From positions 40,808-104,807 of the forward strand of contig JAFYXV010000010.1 of the NCBI GenBank assembly GCA_017557885.1: a stretch of DNA of 64,000 nucleotides, given 5' to 3'. A program made the translations under genes and the position numbers. This document shows, piece by piece, positions 16,661-25,425 of the stretch. Each line of letters begins with the position of its first letter. Position 1 is the stretch's first letter. This DNA comes from a bacterium. Its GTDB lineage: Bacteria; Auribacterota; UBA3054. The notes below the pieces were generated by a model. The model did not search any database and was not told where the DNA came from. It saw only the letters and a list, made by a program, of their open reading frames with translations.

Positions 16661-19335
16661 GATTTGATCTGAAAATAAAAGCCAAGGGAGCGGCGCTGGT
16701 AATGACAGTGTTGCTCCTGGGCTTTTTTTCTCTCATGGCGCTGACCTTCTGCGCCATGCTCAGCCTGCATTTGGGTCAGAGCAGGAATTATCTTAGCGAT
16801 AATCTGCTGGAAAACGGCGAACAGGCGGCCCTGGCCCACGCCCTGGCCCTTTGCGACGCCGCGCCTTCCAACGAAGGGCTTTACAAAACATTCTCCTCCG
16901 GTTGGCGCGACGAGGAAGATGACAGCGAGATCGTTTATCGTTTTCGTTTTGAAGATCAGCTTAAAAGCGCGGAAGATCCCTTTGCCGGCTATCCTCCTCT
17001 GACTTCCCCCAGGGATGCTTTGGGAAGAGAAAGGGCCAATCTGGCGGTTCTGGACGCGGAGGAGGAGAATTGCGAGAGGATCCAAGGGGAGTGCGAAGAA
17101 TTTCTGAAGGAGCGGGGCGAAGAGGAGCTGGCTAATGAACTGGCCGCCACGCTTATGGACGAAGTTGACGTGGACCGCACGCGAAGAAGCGCTTCGCTTG
17201 CGGGGGAAAGCTTGAGATTCACCGGCCTGACAAAAGGGGACAACAAATTTCTTCCCTATTGGAATATCGATCGTCTGAGCGCTTTTTTCGACCTGGACAC
17301 AAAAACCCTGGAGCCCTGCCTCTGGTTCGTGGTCACAAAAACGGCCTATGAGGAAAGAGGAGGCGAGACCAATCTTTTCGTCACGCTGACGGAAACGCCC
17401 TACGGCAAGGCGGAGAAAGCCAAGTGGGAAACGTTTGCCGAGAAGGCGGGCCGCGAGCGCATAGGAAATCTCTGGCAGGACTGGGACTGGGTCGGCGAAA
17501 GCGTAAGCTTCCTTTCCTCCTGCGGCGGGAAATATATTTCCGCCAAGATACTGGAAGCCAGGAAAGACGGCTTCCTTTTGGAAGGCAAGCCTGAAGTAAC
17601 CATGGGTTCCACTGTAACGAGGAGCTGGTGCAACGAAAGGGAAGAGAGGGGCGTCCTGACTCTTAAAAAGAAAGATCTTTGGCTTCTGGAAGGCTTGCAG
17701 ACGAACTATTCCTACCGCGTCAAGCTCGGCGTTCTGAAAGGCGGCGCCGAACCGGAATTTTCCGCGGGAAGCGCACTGACCGGCGGCTATTATCGCGTCG
17801 TCAGCGGAAAATACGGCAGCCTGTCTTTTGTTGTGGACAGCAGAGGGAAATCCGCTCTGGTTATGGGAATGGAAGCGTACAGCCCCAGTTATTATCATTT
17901 TGAGAACGTTTCCTCCAACGCGCTGCACCTCTCCTCCTGGGGGATCCTCTGCGAGACTCCGGAAGGGGAAAAGATCAATATAGCTCCGAAATGGAAGGGA
18001 ACGCCGCTATTACAGCAGGGCGATACCGCCACCATTGCTTCCTGGTTCGAAGCCAACGGAAACGACGATGTGACCGGCTACGCTATTCCTTCCGCCTGGG
18101 CCGTGCCGGTCAAGGTCTCGGGCGTCAGCGCATATCAGGACAAAGAAGGCTGGAAATGGGAATTGCCGCTGAACACGGAAAGCGAGCATCCGCGCTCCGA
18201 CAGACATTTGGAATATTCTATCGCTTATTTGCCAGCTGATCAGGAAGGGAAAAGCTTGACTCCCTTCCCCATTCTTTCTCAGGAAGGAAACCGTATCACG
18301 ATTTTCGTTGGGAATCGTGATAATGCTTACAAATATCTTAGTTCTCAGACTGTCTATCTGGGGGATTTCGCCGTGGAGTCGCTCCGGAACGAAATAAACC
18401 TCGTTGACCAGTGGGGACAGAAGACGGCCCTCTTTAATCGTCTTCGTGATATCCCGAAAACGCCCGGCTACCACAGGGCGGAAGAAAATAAGGTGGAACG
18501 CAAGGACATTGCGGAGCTTCTTGAAAGGATCCATAGCGACAATATCACATTGCCTTTCGCTGAAAAAGCTGAAAATTACACCGAAACAAAATTCAGAGTC
18601 CAGCCTGTTTCCGGCAATGAGCTGGCGTTTACGGAGGGAATCTCCTTCAGGGAAGATCTGTTGAAAGGCTGCGACCTCATAACGAAAGACGGCGAAGTGT
18701 TCAGGATAACCGCCTCAATGGGAGCGACGGTCACCCTGGACAGGAACCATGGTCTTAAAGGCGGGGAAGAAGCGATCGTCGCCCCCGACGGAAAAGAGGC
18801 TTTCCTTCTTAGCGAGAGCGGCCAGGAAAGCGTTTGGACACTGAAACTCCCGCCGGAAGCCATTCTGCCCGCCGACCTCTATCTTCCCGGACACGCGCCC
18901 TTCCCCAAGAGGCCGACTCCAGTGTACAATGCCAGTATTTACAACAGGGAAAAAGACCTTTGGGAACTGCCGCTGAAAAACGCAGCGTTCCCCGAGGGCG
19001 GAGTGCTGCATCTCGGAAGGCTGGGCGAGGAGCACAGGCAGAAAGACGGAACGATCAAGCTTAAGATCAACGGATGCGGCGCGGAGGGCTACTGGCTGAG
19101 GCAGCCCTTCCTGGTTCCGGACAACCTCGTCAGGAAAAACGCCGGGGACCGCTGCGACAGCTTTATAGTCTATTACGAAGTGGAAGCCAAAAGCGGCAAA
19201 AAAGCAGAAAGTTCCCCTGCAAAAAGGCAGGGCTCCTTCCTGATCCAGCGTCGCTGGCAGCGCGGCGTAAAACACCCCCGCAGCTTCTTCGCCGCCAAAA
19301 GCTCCTATTACAAACCATTCGACAAAGCAAACTAA
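16657..19335 (+). CDS. Large GspK/PilX-like minor pseudopilin-like protein
   Basis: An 892-residue protein. Residues 1-35 have the form of a type IV prepilin signal: basic leader KIKAKG followed by AALVMTVLLLGFFSLMALTF, with Gly at the cleavage position. It has no Glu at position +5, which is typical of GspK and PilX-type minor pilins. The long remainder is mostly soluble and contains several internal beta-rich stretches; no enzyme domain is recognised. It is several times longer than ordinary GspK (about 330 residues), so a large extra domain is displayed. The start overlaps the beta-helix gene by 4 bases, so they are coupled. A similar coupling of pilin-like proteins with PEP-CTERM cargo would suit surface assembly, but this is inference. 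Confidence 0.75.
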   Translation: MRFDLKIKAKGAALVMTVLLLGFFSLMALTFCAMLSLHLGQSRNYLSDNLLENGEQAALAHALALCDAAPSNEGLYKTFSSGWRDEEDDSEIVYRFRFEDQLKSAEDPFAGYPPLTSPRDALGRERANLAVLDAEEENCERIQGECEEFLKERGEEELANELAATLMDEVDVDRTRRSASLAGESLRFTGLTKGDNKFLPYWNIDRLSAFFDLDTKTLEPCLWFVVTKTAYEERGGETNLFVTLTETPYGKAEKAKWETFAEKAGRERIGNLWQDWDWVGESVSFLSSCGGKYISAKILEARKDGFLLEGKPEVTMGSTVTRSWCNEREERGVLTLKKKDLWLLEGLQTNYSYRVKLGVLKGGAEPEFSAGSALTGGYYRVVSGKYGSLSFVVDSRGKSALVMGMEAYSPSYYHFENVSSNALHLSSWGILCETPEGEKINIAPKWKGTPLLQQGDTATIASWFEANGNDDVTGYAIPSAWAVPVKVSGVSAYQDKEGWKWELPLNTESEHPRSDRHLEYSIAYLPADQEGKSLTPFPILSQEGNRITIFVGNRDNAYKYLSSQTVYLGDFAVESLRNEINLVDQWGQKTALFNRLRDIPKTPGYHRAEENKVERKDIAELLERIHSDNITLPFAEKAENYTETKFRVQPVSGNELAFTEGISFREDLLKGCDLITKDGEVFRITASMGATVTLDRNHGLKGGEEAIVAPDGKEAFLLSESGQESVWTLKLPPEAILPADLYLPGHAPFPKRPTPVYNASIYNREKDLWELPLKNAAFPEGGVLHLGRLGEEHRQKDGTIKLKINGCGAEGYWLRQPFLVPDNLVRKNAGDRCDSFIVYYEVEAKSGKKAESSPAKRQGSFLIQRRWQRGVKHPRSFFAAKSSYYKPFDKAN

Positions 19336-19378
19336 AAATCGCGCTTCCCTCCTGTCGCGGGAAAAGTTCCTAAATCTT

Positions 19379-19387
19379 TGCTATAAT
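19379..19387 (+). promoter_or_regulatory. Extended -10 promoter of the nitroreductase gene
   Basis: TGCTATAAT within CTTTGCTATAATTG is a near-perfect extended -10, 43 bases before the ATG at 19431. No -35 is needed or seen. Confidence 0.7.
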
Positions 19388-19430
19388 TGGATATTAATCC
19401 AGGCCAATTATTAATTTTTTAGGAGCTATT

Positions 19431-19961
19431 ATGGATAATGAAATTTTAAAAGCCTTGCGCGAACGCCGCAGCATCCGCAGTTTTAAAAAGGAACAGATCA
19501 CGGACGAAGAATTGAAGGCCGTGCTTGAGGCCGGAACATACGCGCCCACCGGCATGGGCTACCAGGACCCCTGGATCGTGGCCGTGCAGGACCCTGAGAT
19601 CATCGATCAGCTCGTCAGAATGAACGCGGCGGTAATGAACAGCAAAGGCAATCCGTATTACGACGCGCCGACAATCGTGCTCGTTTTCGGTTCGCCTCTG
19701 GAAAAATGGGGCAATTCCGTCTGCGACGGCTCCCTTGTCCTCGGCAATATGATGAACGCAGCCCACGCCATAGGCTTGGGCTCCTGCTGGATCAACAGGG
19801 AAAGGGAAATGTTCGCCACCGAGGAAGGCAAAAAGCTTATGGCGAAGCTGGGGCTTCCGGAAGGATTGATAGGCATCGGCAGCATATCCTTGGGCTACAT
19901 AGCAAAGGAAGCGGCGCCCCCCAAACCTAGGAAAGAAAACTACTACAGGATAATCAAATAG
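19431..19961 (+). CDS. Nitroreductase family FMN-dependent oxidoreductase
   Basis: A 176-residue protein of the nitroreductase fold, small for the family (usually about 170-220). It opens LKALRERRSIRSFK, the basic FMN-phosphate-binding motif, followed by ITDEELKAVLEAGTYAPTGMGYQDPW (FMN-contacting), DGSLVLGNMMNAAHAIGLGSCWI and the GIGSISLGYIAKE C-terminal strand. Family members reduce nitroaromatics, quinones or flavins with NAD(P)H; the physiological substrate cannot be read from sequence. AGGAG lies just upstream. It is followed 12 bases later by a Sel1-repeat gene on the same strand. Confidence 0.92.
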   Translation: MDNEILKALRERRSIRSFKKEQITDEELKAVLEAGTYAPTGMGYQDPWIVAVQDPEIIDQLVRMNAAVMNSKGNPYYDAPTIVLVFGSPLEKWGNSVCDGSLVLGNMMNAAHAIGLGSCWINREREMFATEEGKKLMAKLGLPEGLIGIGSISLGYIAKEAAPPKPRKENYYRIIK

Positions 19962-19973
19962 CGAGCGATTCTT

Positions 19974-21440
19974 ATGAAAAAAACACTTCTTGTTCTCTTC
20001 GTTTTTTCCTTTGCCCTGAAGGCGGTTTCGGGAGTTGATATTTCCGTGATCGCCGAGGCGTATTCCAAATTGGGCGTCGAGCTTAAGATCGAGCGGAAAA
20101 CAGACAAGGAATACGACAAGGATCTGAAGAAATACCTTGCCGGAGCTAAATCCGGTAACGCGGAAGAAATGTACAAGCTCGGAAGAATGATAGAAGCCGG
20201 CGAGGGCTCCATAACATCCAATATTCCCGCGGCGCTGAAATGGTACGAGAAAGCGGCGGCCAAGAAAAATCCTGCCGCTATAAACCACCTGGCTGGGATG
20301 TATATGACCGGCCAGGGAGTGCAGCTGGATATTGACAAAGGGCTGGAACTATACAAGCAAAGCGCGGCTTTGGGCAACTCTGACGCCATGTGCAATCTGG
20401 GCGTGTTGAGCGAAAAAGGAGTAGGCATAAAGGCAAACGAGAAAGCGGCCACCAACTGGTACCAGAGAGCTGCAGACAAGGGCAACGCTGTCGCGATGCT
20501 TAAACTCGGCAAGATATTCTCTAGAAGCAGTTCGGATCTCTACGACAAGAAAAAAGCCGCTCATTGGCTGGAGAAGGCGGCGGAAAAAGGCAGTTCCGTC
20601 GCTATGCATGAACTTGCGTCTTTTTATGGTGCAAACGGGATGAGCAATCACAGAAAAATCGCCAGCCTTTGCATGAAATCACTGGAGAAAGGCAATAACT
20701 CTGCTTTTGGAGATATCATGAGCTTTGCAATGGCCTACGAACAAATGGGGATCTCGGATTCTAAGATAAAGGAAATTGGAAGAAAGGTCGGTAAGAGAAC
20801 TTATATGAGCGTGATCGGCTCCCAGCTTGACGAAGATGACGAAGACATCGCCGTACAAGATGAACATGTTGACAGGCTGTTTATCAACAGCGAAGAATTC
20901 GATCTGAAAAAGGAAGATCTGCCACTGATCAGGGAGGGCGCATACCGCGACGACGAGCCGGGTATTTTTTGCCTTCTGTACGAAGACGGTGAAACAGACT
21001 ACATCAAGGCCAGGGCGTTCAAAAAGGACAGGTTATTCCAGTGGTATGAAAAGCAGGCCGAAAAAGGCGATTTCGCAGCCATGTACCAGTTGGGAAAAAC
21101 TTACAGCGGCAGGGACAGGTTTTCCGGCAACCAAAAAGAAAAGGAAGAATTTGAAAAGGGCGTTTCCATGCTGAAAAAATGTGCTGAAAGCGGAGATCCC
21201 GACGCCATGTTTGCATTGGGTGAAGCCGATTACAGCGTTTATGCCAGGGATTACAATTGGCTGAGGGGCAAGCCTAAAGATGGCGACGCCGAATACGACA
21301 AATTAAAGAAAGAATACTTGGAAATAAAAGCATCAATGTTAGGTTGGTACGAAAAAGCGGCGAAAGCTGGTAGCAAAAGAGCCAAAGAGGAATACGACTC
21401 TGTTAAAGCAAATAAGGAGCCTTGGGAGCAAGGGAACTAA
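19974..21440 (+). CDS. Secreted Sel1-repeat protein
   Basis: A 488-residue protein with a signal peptide (about 1-20, ending VSG). Then come tandem Sel1-like tetratricopeptide repeats with the usual A-x-x-x-Y-x-L-G-x-x-Y and A-A-x-x-W-Y-x-K-A-A pattern: AAALKWYEKAAAKKNPAAINHLAGMY, GLELYKQSAALGN, AATNWYQRAADKGNAVAML, AAHWLEKAAEKGSSVAMHEL and WYEKQAEKGDFAAMYQLG. At least six repeats are recognisable, split by an acidic insert (about 278-305). Sel1 repeats mediate protein-protein contacts, often in the envelope. A related decayed copy (21447-21608) and a shorter relative (22960-23688) follow, so this is a local gene family. Confidence 0.85.
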   Translation: MKKTLLVLFVFSFALKAVSGVDISVIAEAYSKLGVELKIERKTDKEYDKDLKKYLAGAKSGNAEEMYKLGRMIEAGEGSITSNIPAALKWYEKAAAKKNPAAINHLAGMYMTGQGVQLDIDKGLELYKQSAALGNSDAMCNLGVLSEKGVGIKANEKAATNWYQRAADKGNAVAMLKLGKIFSRSSSDLYDKKKAAHWLEKAAEKGSSVAMHELASFYGANGMSNHRKIASLCMKSLEKGNNSAFGDIMSFAMAYEQMGISDSKIKEIGRKVGKRTYMSVIGSQLDEDDEDIAVQDEHVDRLFINSEEFDLKKEDLPLIREGAYRDDEPGIFCLLYEDGETDYIKARAFKKDRLFQWYEKQAEKGDFAAMYQLGKTYSGRDRFSGNQKEKEEFEKGVSMLKKCAESGDPDAMFALGEADYSVYARDYNWLRGKPKDGDAEYDKLKKEYLEIKASMLGWYEKAAKAGSKRAKEEYDSVKANKEPWEQGN

Positions 21441-21446
21441 GATCAC

Positions 21447-21608
21447 ATGCGTATTGTTTTGATCGCTTTGTCGTTTTTTATTGCGATAGTCGCCTATTGC
21501 GGACTGGACATGGATACGATCGCAAAAATATACGATGAACTCGGCGTAGAACTGAAAGTGGAAAGGAAAACCGTCGAGGAATATGATCAGGATCTGAAGA
21601 AGTACTAA
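21447..21608 (+). pseudogene. Decayed second copy of the Sel1-repeat gene, N-terminal remnant
   Basis: From ATG at 21447, 53 codons encode a signal-like start followed by DMDTIAKIYDELGVELKVERK and EEYDQDLKKY. This aligns with residues 20-55 of the gene just upstream (VDISVIAEAYSKLGVELKIERK, KEYDKDLKKY). The frame then hits TAA exactly where the intact gene has Leu, and continues in the same frame as AEAKS before another TGA, matching AGAKSG. So the homology runs past the first stop and the gene is truncated by nonsense changes and later loss. No repeats survive downstream. Expression of a 53-residue peptide is possible, but decay is the simpler reading. Confidence 0.8.
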
Positions 21609-21654
21609 GCCGAAGCCAAAAGTTGAAGACGCTTGGCAATAAGGGAATCGAGGC

Positions 21655-21696
21655 TTGACTCTCAGATAAATTTCGGCTATTATGTAGTATCACTAC
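21655..21696 (+). promoter_or_regulatory. Strong promoter with overlapping palindrome before the DUF4143 ATPase
   Basis: TTGACT (21655-21660) and TATTAT (21678-21683) are exactly 17 bases apart. GTAGT-ATC-ACTAC (21684-21696) follows immediately and covers the expected start point near 21690, a typical repressor-operator position. Self-regulation is possible but not shown. Confidence 0.7.
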
Positions 21697-21711
21697 AAAA
21701 TGGACGGAAAA

Positions 21712-22932
21712 ATGTATCTTAAAAGGACCTTAGAAAAAAGCATAGCAGAATTCAGCAAGTTCTTCCCAGTGGTCATTTTAACTGGGCCAAGGCAGGTTGG
21801 GAAAACTACTCTGCTTGAAAAATGCGCCCGAGGGAAGCGCGGATATGTTTCCTTGGATACTTTGGAGTACCGGGAGCTGGCGAAATCCGACCCGGCTTTG
21901 TTTTTGCAGCGTTTTCCGGCGCCTTTAATGATAGACGAGATTCAGTATGCACCTGAATTGCTGCCTTACATCAAAGTTATAGTGGACAAAGAGAAGAAGC
22001 CCGGAATGTTTTGGCTGACTGGTTCACAGCAGTTTCATTTGATGAAGAATATTTCCGAGAGCCTGGCCGGCAGAGCCGGCATTTTGCAGCTTCAGGGATT
22101 GACCAGCGACGAAAAGGAAGGAAGGACCAAGAGTCTGCCCTTCCTGCCGTCCAGGGAATATATAAGCGCCAAAGCTTCTTTGAAGCCGAAAACTGATCTC
22201 AGAAGCATATATGAGCGTATCTGGAAAGGGTCTTATCCTAAAATGTTTCTTTCTTCTGACGCAAATTGGGAAATGTTTTACGACTCTTATCTGAAGACCT
22301 ATATTGAAAGAGATATACGGGCTCTTAGCGCGGTGGGCGATGAAATGAATTTTGTTAAATTCATGCGGGCTTTGGCGGCCAGGACCGCTCAGATGCTGAA
22401 TTGCTCGGATCTGGCGGACGATGTCGGCGTCACAACGCATACCGCCCAGTCTTGGCTCTCGGTACTGCAGACAGCCGGGCTGGTTTTTATTCTGCCGCCA
22501 TATTTCAACAATATTGGGAAACGTTTTGTCAAGACGCCGAAGATCTATTTCATGGACACTGGTCTTGCTTGTTATTTGACAGCTTGGAAGACGCCAAGTC
22601 TTCTGGAGAGCGGCGCCATGAGCGGAGCGTTCTTGGAAACATACGTAGTGTCAGAGATCGTCAAAACTTATTTGCACAATGGCAAACAGCCGAACATTTA
22701 CTATTACCGTGACAAAGACAAAAAGGAGATAGACGTTCTTTTGGAGCAGGACGGCACTTTTTATCCAGTTGAGATAAAAAAGAAATCCAATCCTGATAAA
22801 AAGGACGTAAGCGCTTTCAAACTGCTGGACAAGCTTGGGATCAAGCGGGGAGACGGCGCGGTGGTTTGTTTTTCCGAAACGCATCTGCCGATAACGGAAA
22901 ATGTGACGGCCATTCCGGTAGGGTACTTATAA
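21712..22932 (+). CDS. AAA_14/DUF4143 family ATPase
   Basis: A 406-residue protein placed at the ATG at 21712, where family members begin (MYLKRTLEK); an in-frame ATG at 21700 is also possible. It has an AAA_14 domain with Walker A GPRQVGKTTL (about 25-34), Walker B PLMIDEIQYAPEL and sensor-like LTGSQQF. Then comes a DUF4143 domain (about 190-400; YLKTYIERDIRAL, SDLADDVGVTTHTAQSWLSVLQ) containing a winged-helix segment and a PD-(D/E)xK-like end (EIDVLLEQDGTFYPVEIKKK). These proteins are widespread in anaerobes and are often subject to frequent gain and loss. Their function is unknown, possibly defence or plasmid-related. It sits inside a broken Sel1 family, consistent with insertion there. 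Confidence 0.92.
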   Translation: MYLKRTLEKSIAEFSKFFPVVILTGPRQVGKTTLLEKCARGKRGYVSLDTLEYRELAKSDPALFLQRFPAPLMIDEIQYAPELLPYIKVIVDKEKKPGMFWLTGSQQFHLMKNISESLAGRAGILQLQGLTSDEKEGRTKSLPFLPSREYISAKASLKPKTDLRSIYERIWKGSYPKMFLSSDANWEMFYDSYLKTYIERDIRALSAVGDEMNFVKFMRALAARTAQMLNCSDLADDVGVTTHTAQSWLSVLQTAGLVFILPPYFNNIGKRFVKTPKIYFMDTGLACYLTAWKTPSLLESGAMSGAFLETYVVSEIVKTYLHNGKQPNIYYYRDKDKKEIDVLLEQDGTFYPVEIKKKSNPDKKDVSAFKLLDKLGIKRGDGAVVCFSETHLPITENVTAIPVGYL

Positions 22933-22959
22933 AAACTTTGCTTTCCATTAGGAGTTATC

Positions 22960-23688
22960 ATGAAAAAATATTTGACTATGGTTATTTTGTTCTGTTTTTG
23001 CTTTTCGCTTGTCGCGGCGGAAGGAGAGGCGGAGCAAGAAAAGGAAAAACAGCCTTCCTGGACCGCTGAGAATCTGTTTTATGGGCCAAAGATGTTGGTG
23101 TTGTCGCCTCTTCTCGCCATACCTGCCATGTTTCATTATGGATTGATTGGGCCGCTTGTCATTCCGCTCGTCGCTATAGACGGAGCAGTGCACACTGCCA
23201 CCTTTGGTGTGTTTGCTCATCCGGAGAAGAGTGCTTTAGACGATCTGCTGATTTTACGCCTCCTTCTTTCGGGGCCCTCCGTCGAAGAAGAATTTGAAAA
23301 AGGCGTTGCAAAATATCAGGAAAAAGCCGAAAAGGGAAATGCGCAATCCATAGCTTGCTTAAGCGATGTTTACTATGACTATTGTAAAGACAAGTGGTGG
23401 ACGGTGCTTGTTGAAAAACGGAGGTTATTCCTCGAACCGCAACTTGACCGGCAAAAATATGAGCAGGAAAAGCAAGAGTATTTAAAAATCAAGAGCGAAA
23501 CGTTGAAATGGCTTGACAAGGCCGTAAAAGCAGGGGAGGAAAAAGCGCTGTGCAGGGAGGATCATAAAAAGGCTGAATCTAGATATGATCTAATAAAGAA
23601 TATTGCTGATCCTTGGGACTGGAATGATGAGGAATGGGAAAAAAATCCCACATATTTTGGGAACGCGGATCCGTGGACGCCAAAATGA
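22960..23688 (+). CDS. Exported protein related to the Sel1-repeat family
   Basis: A 242-residue protein with a signal peptide (about 1-20) and a second hydrophobic stretch (about 43-75, VLSPLLAIPAMFHYGLIGPLVIPL) that may be a membrane segment. The C-terminal half resembles the end of the Sel1-repeat gene at 19974: EKAEKGNAQSIACLSDVYYDY, then a QEYLKIKSETLKWLDKAVKAGEEKA stretch and a closing DPW. In the larger protein the equivalent is EYLEIKASMLGWYEKAAKAG...EPW. It is thus a shortened member of the same family with one or two repeats left. TAGGAG precedes the start. Its function is unknown and its role is probably linked to the family next door. Confidence 0.78.
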   Translation: MKKYLTMVILFCFCFSLVAAEGEAEQEKEKQPSWTAENLFYGPKMLVLSPLLAIPAMFHYGLIGPLVIPLVAIDGAVHTATFGVFAHPEKSALDDLLILRLLLSGPSVEEEFEKGVAKYQEKAEKGNAQSIACLSDVYYDYCKDKWWTVLVEKRRLFLEPQLDRQKYEQEKQEYLKIKSETLKWLDKAVKAGEEKALCREDHKKAESRYDLIKNIADPWDWNDEEWEKNPTYFGNADPWTPK

Positions 23689-23712
23689 GCGCCGTTCCGG
23701 GCTGTTTAAAAA

Positions 23713-23721
23713 TGGTATAAT
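23713..23721 (+). promoter_or_regulatory. Extended -10 promoter of the LolC/E permease; leaderless mRNA likely
   Basis: TGGTATAAT ends 8 bases before the ATG at 23730. A start point 7 bases after the -10 would be about 23728, leaving no room for a ribosome site, and none is visible. Confidence 0.65.
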
Positions 23722-23729
23722 TGACCATT

Positions 23730-24965
23730 ATGTATGAAGTGTTTTTAGCTTTGCGCTATCTTTTGCGCTCCAAGAGTCACAGAGGATTCGTTTCCTTCTT
23801 CTCTTTGATCTCGGTCGTCTGCGTTATTATCGGCGTGGCGGCCTTGATCATCGTGCTGTCGGTGATGACCGGTTTTGAGAAAGAGATGAAGACGAAAGTC
23901 ATCAGCGTTTTCGCGCATGTGACCGTCACCGGTCCGGTGAGGTTTATCCTGCCCAACTGGGAAGAGCCAATGGAGATCGTGAAAAAGAATCCCCACGTCA
24001 AGGGCGTGGCGCCCTACATCAGGGGGCCGGTGCTTCTGTCCACGCGCGACAAGGGGCATCCTCTGGTGGTCCTGGGCATGGATCCCAGCCTGGAGGACTC
24101 GGCTTCGGAACTGCACAGCTACATTCAGGACGCCGGCGGATCTTTGACGGACAATCAGGTGATCTTGGGCGACACCTACGCCAGGAACCTGGGAGTGTCG
24201 AAAGGGGATCACGTGGTCCTGACTTCCCCGGCTTTCGTGCAGACGCCGGGCGGAAGAGTGCCGGTGCAGAAAACGCTGGAAGTGGCTGGGATCTTCCATT
24301 CCGGAAATTTCGAGTACGATTCCCAGTTCGGGCTTACGACTCTGGCGGTGGCCAACCACCTTTTCCAGATGCACGGCGCGGTGCATGCGCTGAAAGTTAG
24401 TTTGGACGACGTGGACAACGCGGGCATCGTGGCGAAAGAACTCAGCGAGGAACTTAGGGGACGCTGTTCCGTCCAGACCTGGATGGAGCAGAACGCGCAC
24501 CTTTTCGCGGCGGTGCAGCTAGAGAAGCGCGTGATGTTTTTGATCCTGCTTCTTATAAGCTTGGTGGCGGCTTTGAACATCGTTTCGACGCTGGTGATGG
24601 TGGTCCTCGGGAAGACCAAGGACATCGGCATTCTGAGGGCGCTGGGCGCCACCAGCAGGTCCGTGGGCCTTATATTCACCATCCAGGGGCTTTTCATCGC
24701 TCTGACCGGGCTTTTCCTGGGCGTGGTGGGCGGAACTTTGATCGCCTACAACGTCAATCCTATTTTGCATTTTCTGCGTCTGCATTTCGGCATCGACCTT
24801 TTCCCGGCCAACGTCTATTACCTGGACGGCATTCCCAGCCAGGTGGTGCCGGTGGACGTGGCTCTGATCGCCGGCTGCGCTTTTGTTTTATGTCTTCTCG
24901 CTTCCGTTTTCCCGGCTCTCCTGGCCGCCAGGATGAAACCGGTGCAGGCTCTCCGTTACGAATAA
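23730..24965 (+). CDS. LolC/LolE-type lipoprotein-releasing ABC transporter permease
   Basis: The start is the ATG at 23730 (MYEVFLALRYLLRS); a TTG 9 bases earlier lies inside the promoter. The 411-residue product has the FtsX/MacB-like topology: TM1 (about 21-46, after RGFVSFFSLISV and followed by SVMTGFEKEMKTKVI, a LolC/E signature), a large periplasmic domain, and three C-terminal helices containing the LVMVVLGKTKDIGILRALGATSRSVGLIFTIQG coupling region. LolCE with the LolD ATPase extracts lipoproteins from the inner membrane. Only one permease is present and no LolD is next to it, so it may function as a homodimer. AcpS follows 1 base after the stop. Confidence 0.9.
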   Translation: MYEVFLALRYLLRSKSHRGFVSFFSLISVVCVIIGVAALIIVLSVMTGFEKEMKTKVISVFAHVTVTGPVRFILPNWEEPMEIVKKNPHVKGVAPYIRGPVLLSTRDKGHPLVVLGMDPSLEDSASELHSYIQDAGGSLTDNQVILGDTYARNLGVSKGDHVVLTSPAFVQTPGGRVPVQKTLEVAGIFHSGNFEYDSQFGLTTLAVANHLFQMHGAVHALKVSLDDVDNAGIVAKELSEELRGRCSVQTWMEQNAHLFAAVQLEKRVMFLILLLISLVAALNIVSTLVMVVLGKTKDIGILRALGATSRSVGLIFTIQGLFIALTGLFLGVVGGTLIAYNVNPILHFLRLHFGIDLFPANVYYLDGIPSQVVPVDVALIAGCAFVLCLLASVFPALLAARMKPVQALRYE

Positions 24966-24966
24966 T

Positions 24967-25344
24967 ATGGCGATCTTCGGAATAGGCTGCGACATCGAGA
25001 AAGTGGAGCGCTTCAAAGTCTCCGAGGCGAAGATGGCCATGGCGGAAAAGATCTTCACGGAAAGCGAGCTGAAGTATTCCCTCGATTACCGCTATCCGGA
25101 GCAGCGCCTCTGCGCTCGCTTCTGCGCCAAGGAGGCCTTCTTCAAGGCGCTAGGGACCGGCGTCGCGGGGAAGATGACCTGGAGGGACGTGGAGGTCGTG
25201 AAGGAGGCTTCTGGGAAGCCGGCTATAGTTCTGCACGGCGCAACGAAAGAATATTTCGAGGGCCTTGGCCTCGGGAAAGTAAGCCTTTCTATTACGCATA
25301 CTCCCGAGACCGCCATGGCTTTCGTAGTTTTGGAAAATACATAA
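24967..25344 (+). CDS. acpS: Holo-[acyl-carrier-protein] synthase
   Basis: A 125-residue 4'-phosphopantetheinyl transferase of the AcpS group. It has the N-terminal GIGCDIEKVERF (Asp for Mg), then RFCAKEAFFKALGTG (about 50-64, Glu and Lys of the active site), and the C-terminal VSLSITHTPETAMAFVV. It transfers phosphopantetheine from coenzyme A to the serine of AcpP, whose gene lies at 50.6 kb in this window. It starts 1 base after the LolC/E gene stop, so it is in the same transcript. The length is usual for the family. Confidence 0.95.
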   Translation: MAIFGIGCDIEKVERFKVSEAKMAMAEKIFTESELKYSLDYRYPEQRLCARFCAKEAFFKALGTGVAGKMTWRDVEVVKEASGKPAIVLHGATKEYFEGLGLGKVSLSITHTPETAMAFVVLENT

Positions 25345-25365
25345 GAGTTTTTCATACACGGAATT

Positions 25366-25374
25366 TGCTATAAT
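25366..25374 (+). promoter_or_regulatory. Extended -10 promoter of the Kbl-type gene
   Basis: TGCTATAAT within ATTTGCTATAATTC, 51 bases before the ATG at 25426. The leader is very A+T-rich and ends with a CAGGAG ribosome site. Confidence 0.7.
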
Positions 25375-25425
25375 TCTTTTTCAGAAAAAAATAAAAAATT
25401 TAACAAATAAATCAGGAGAAATTTT

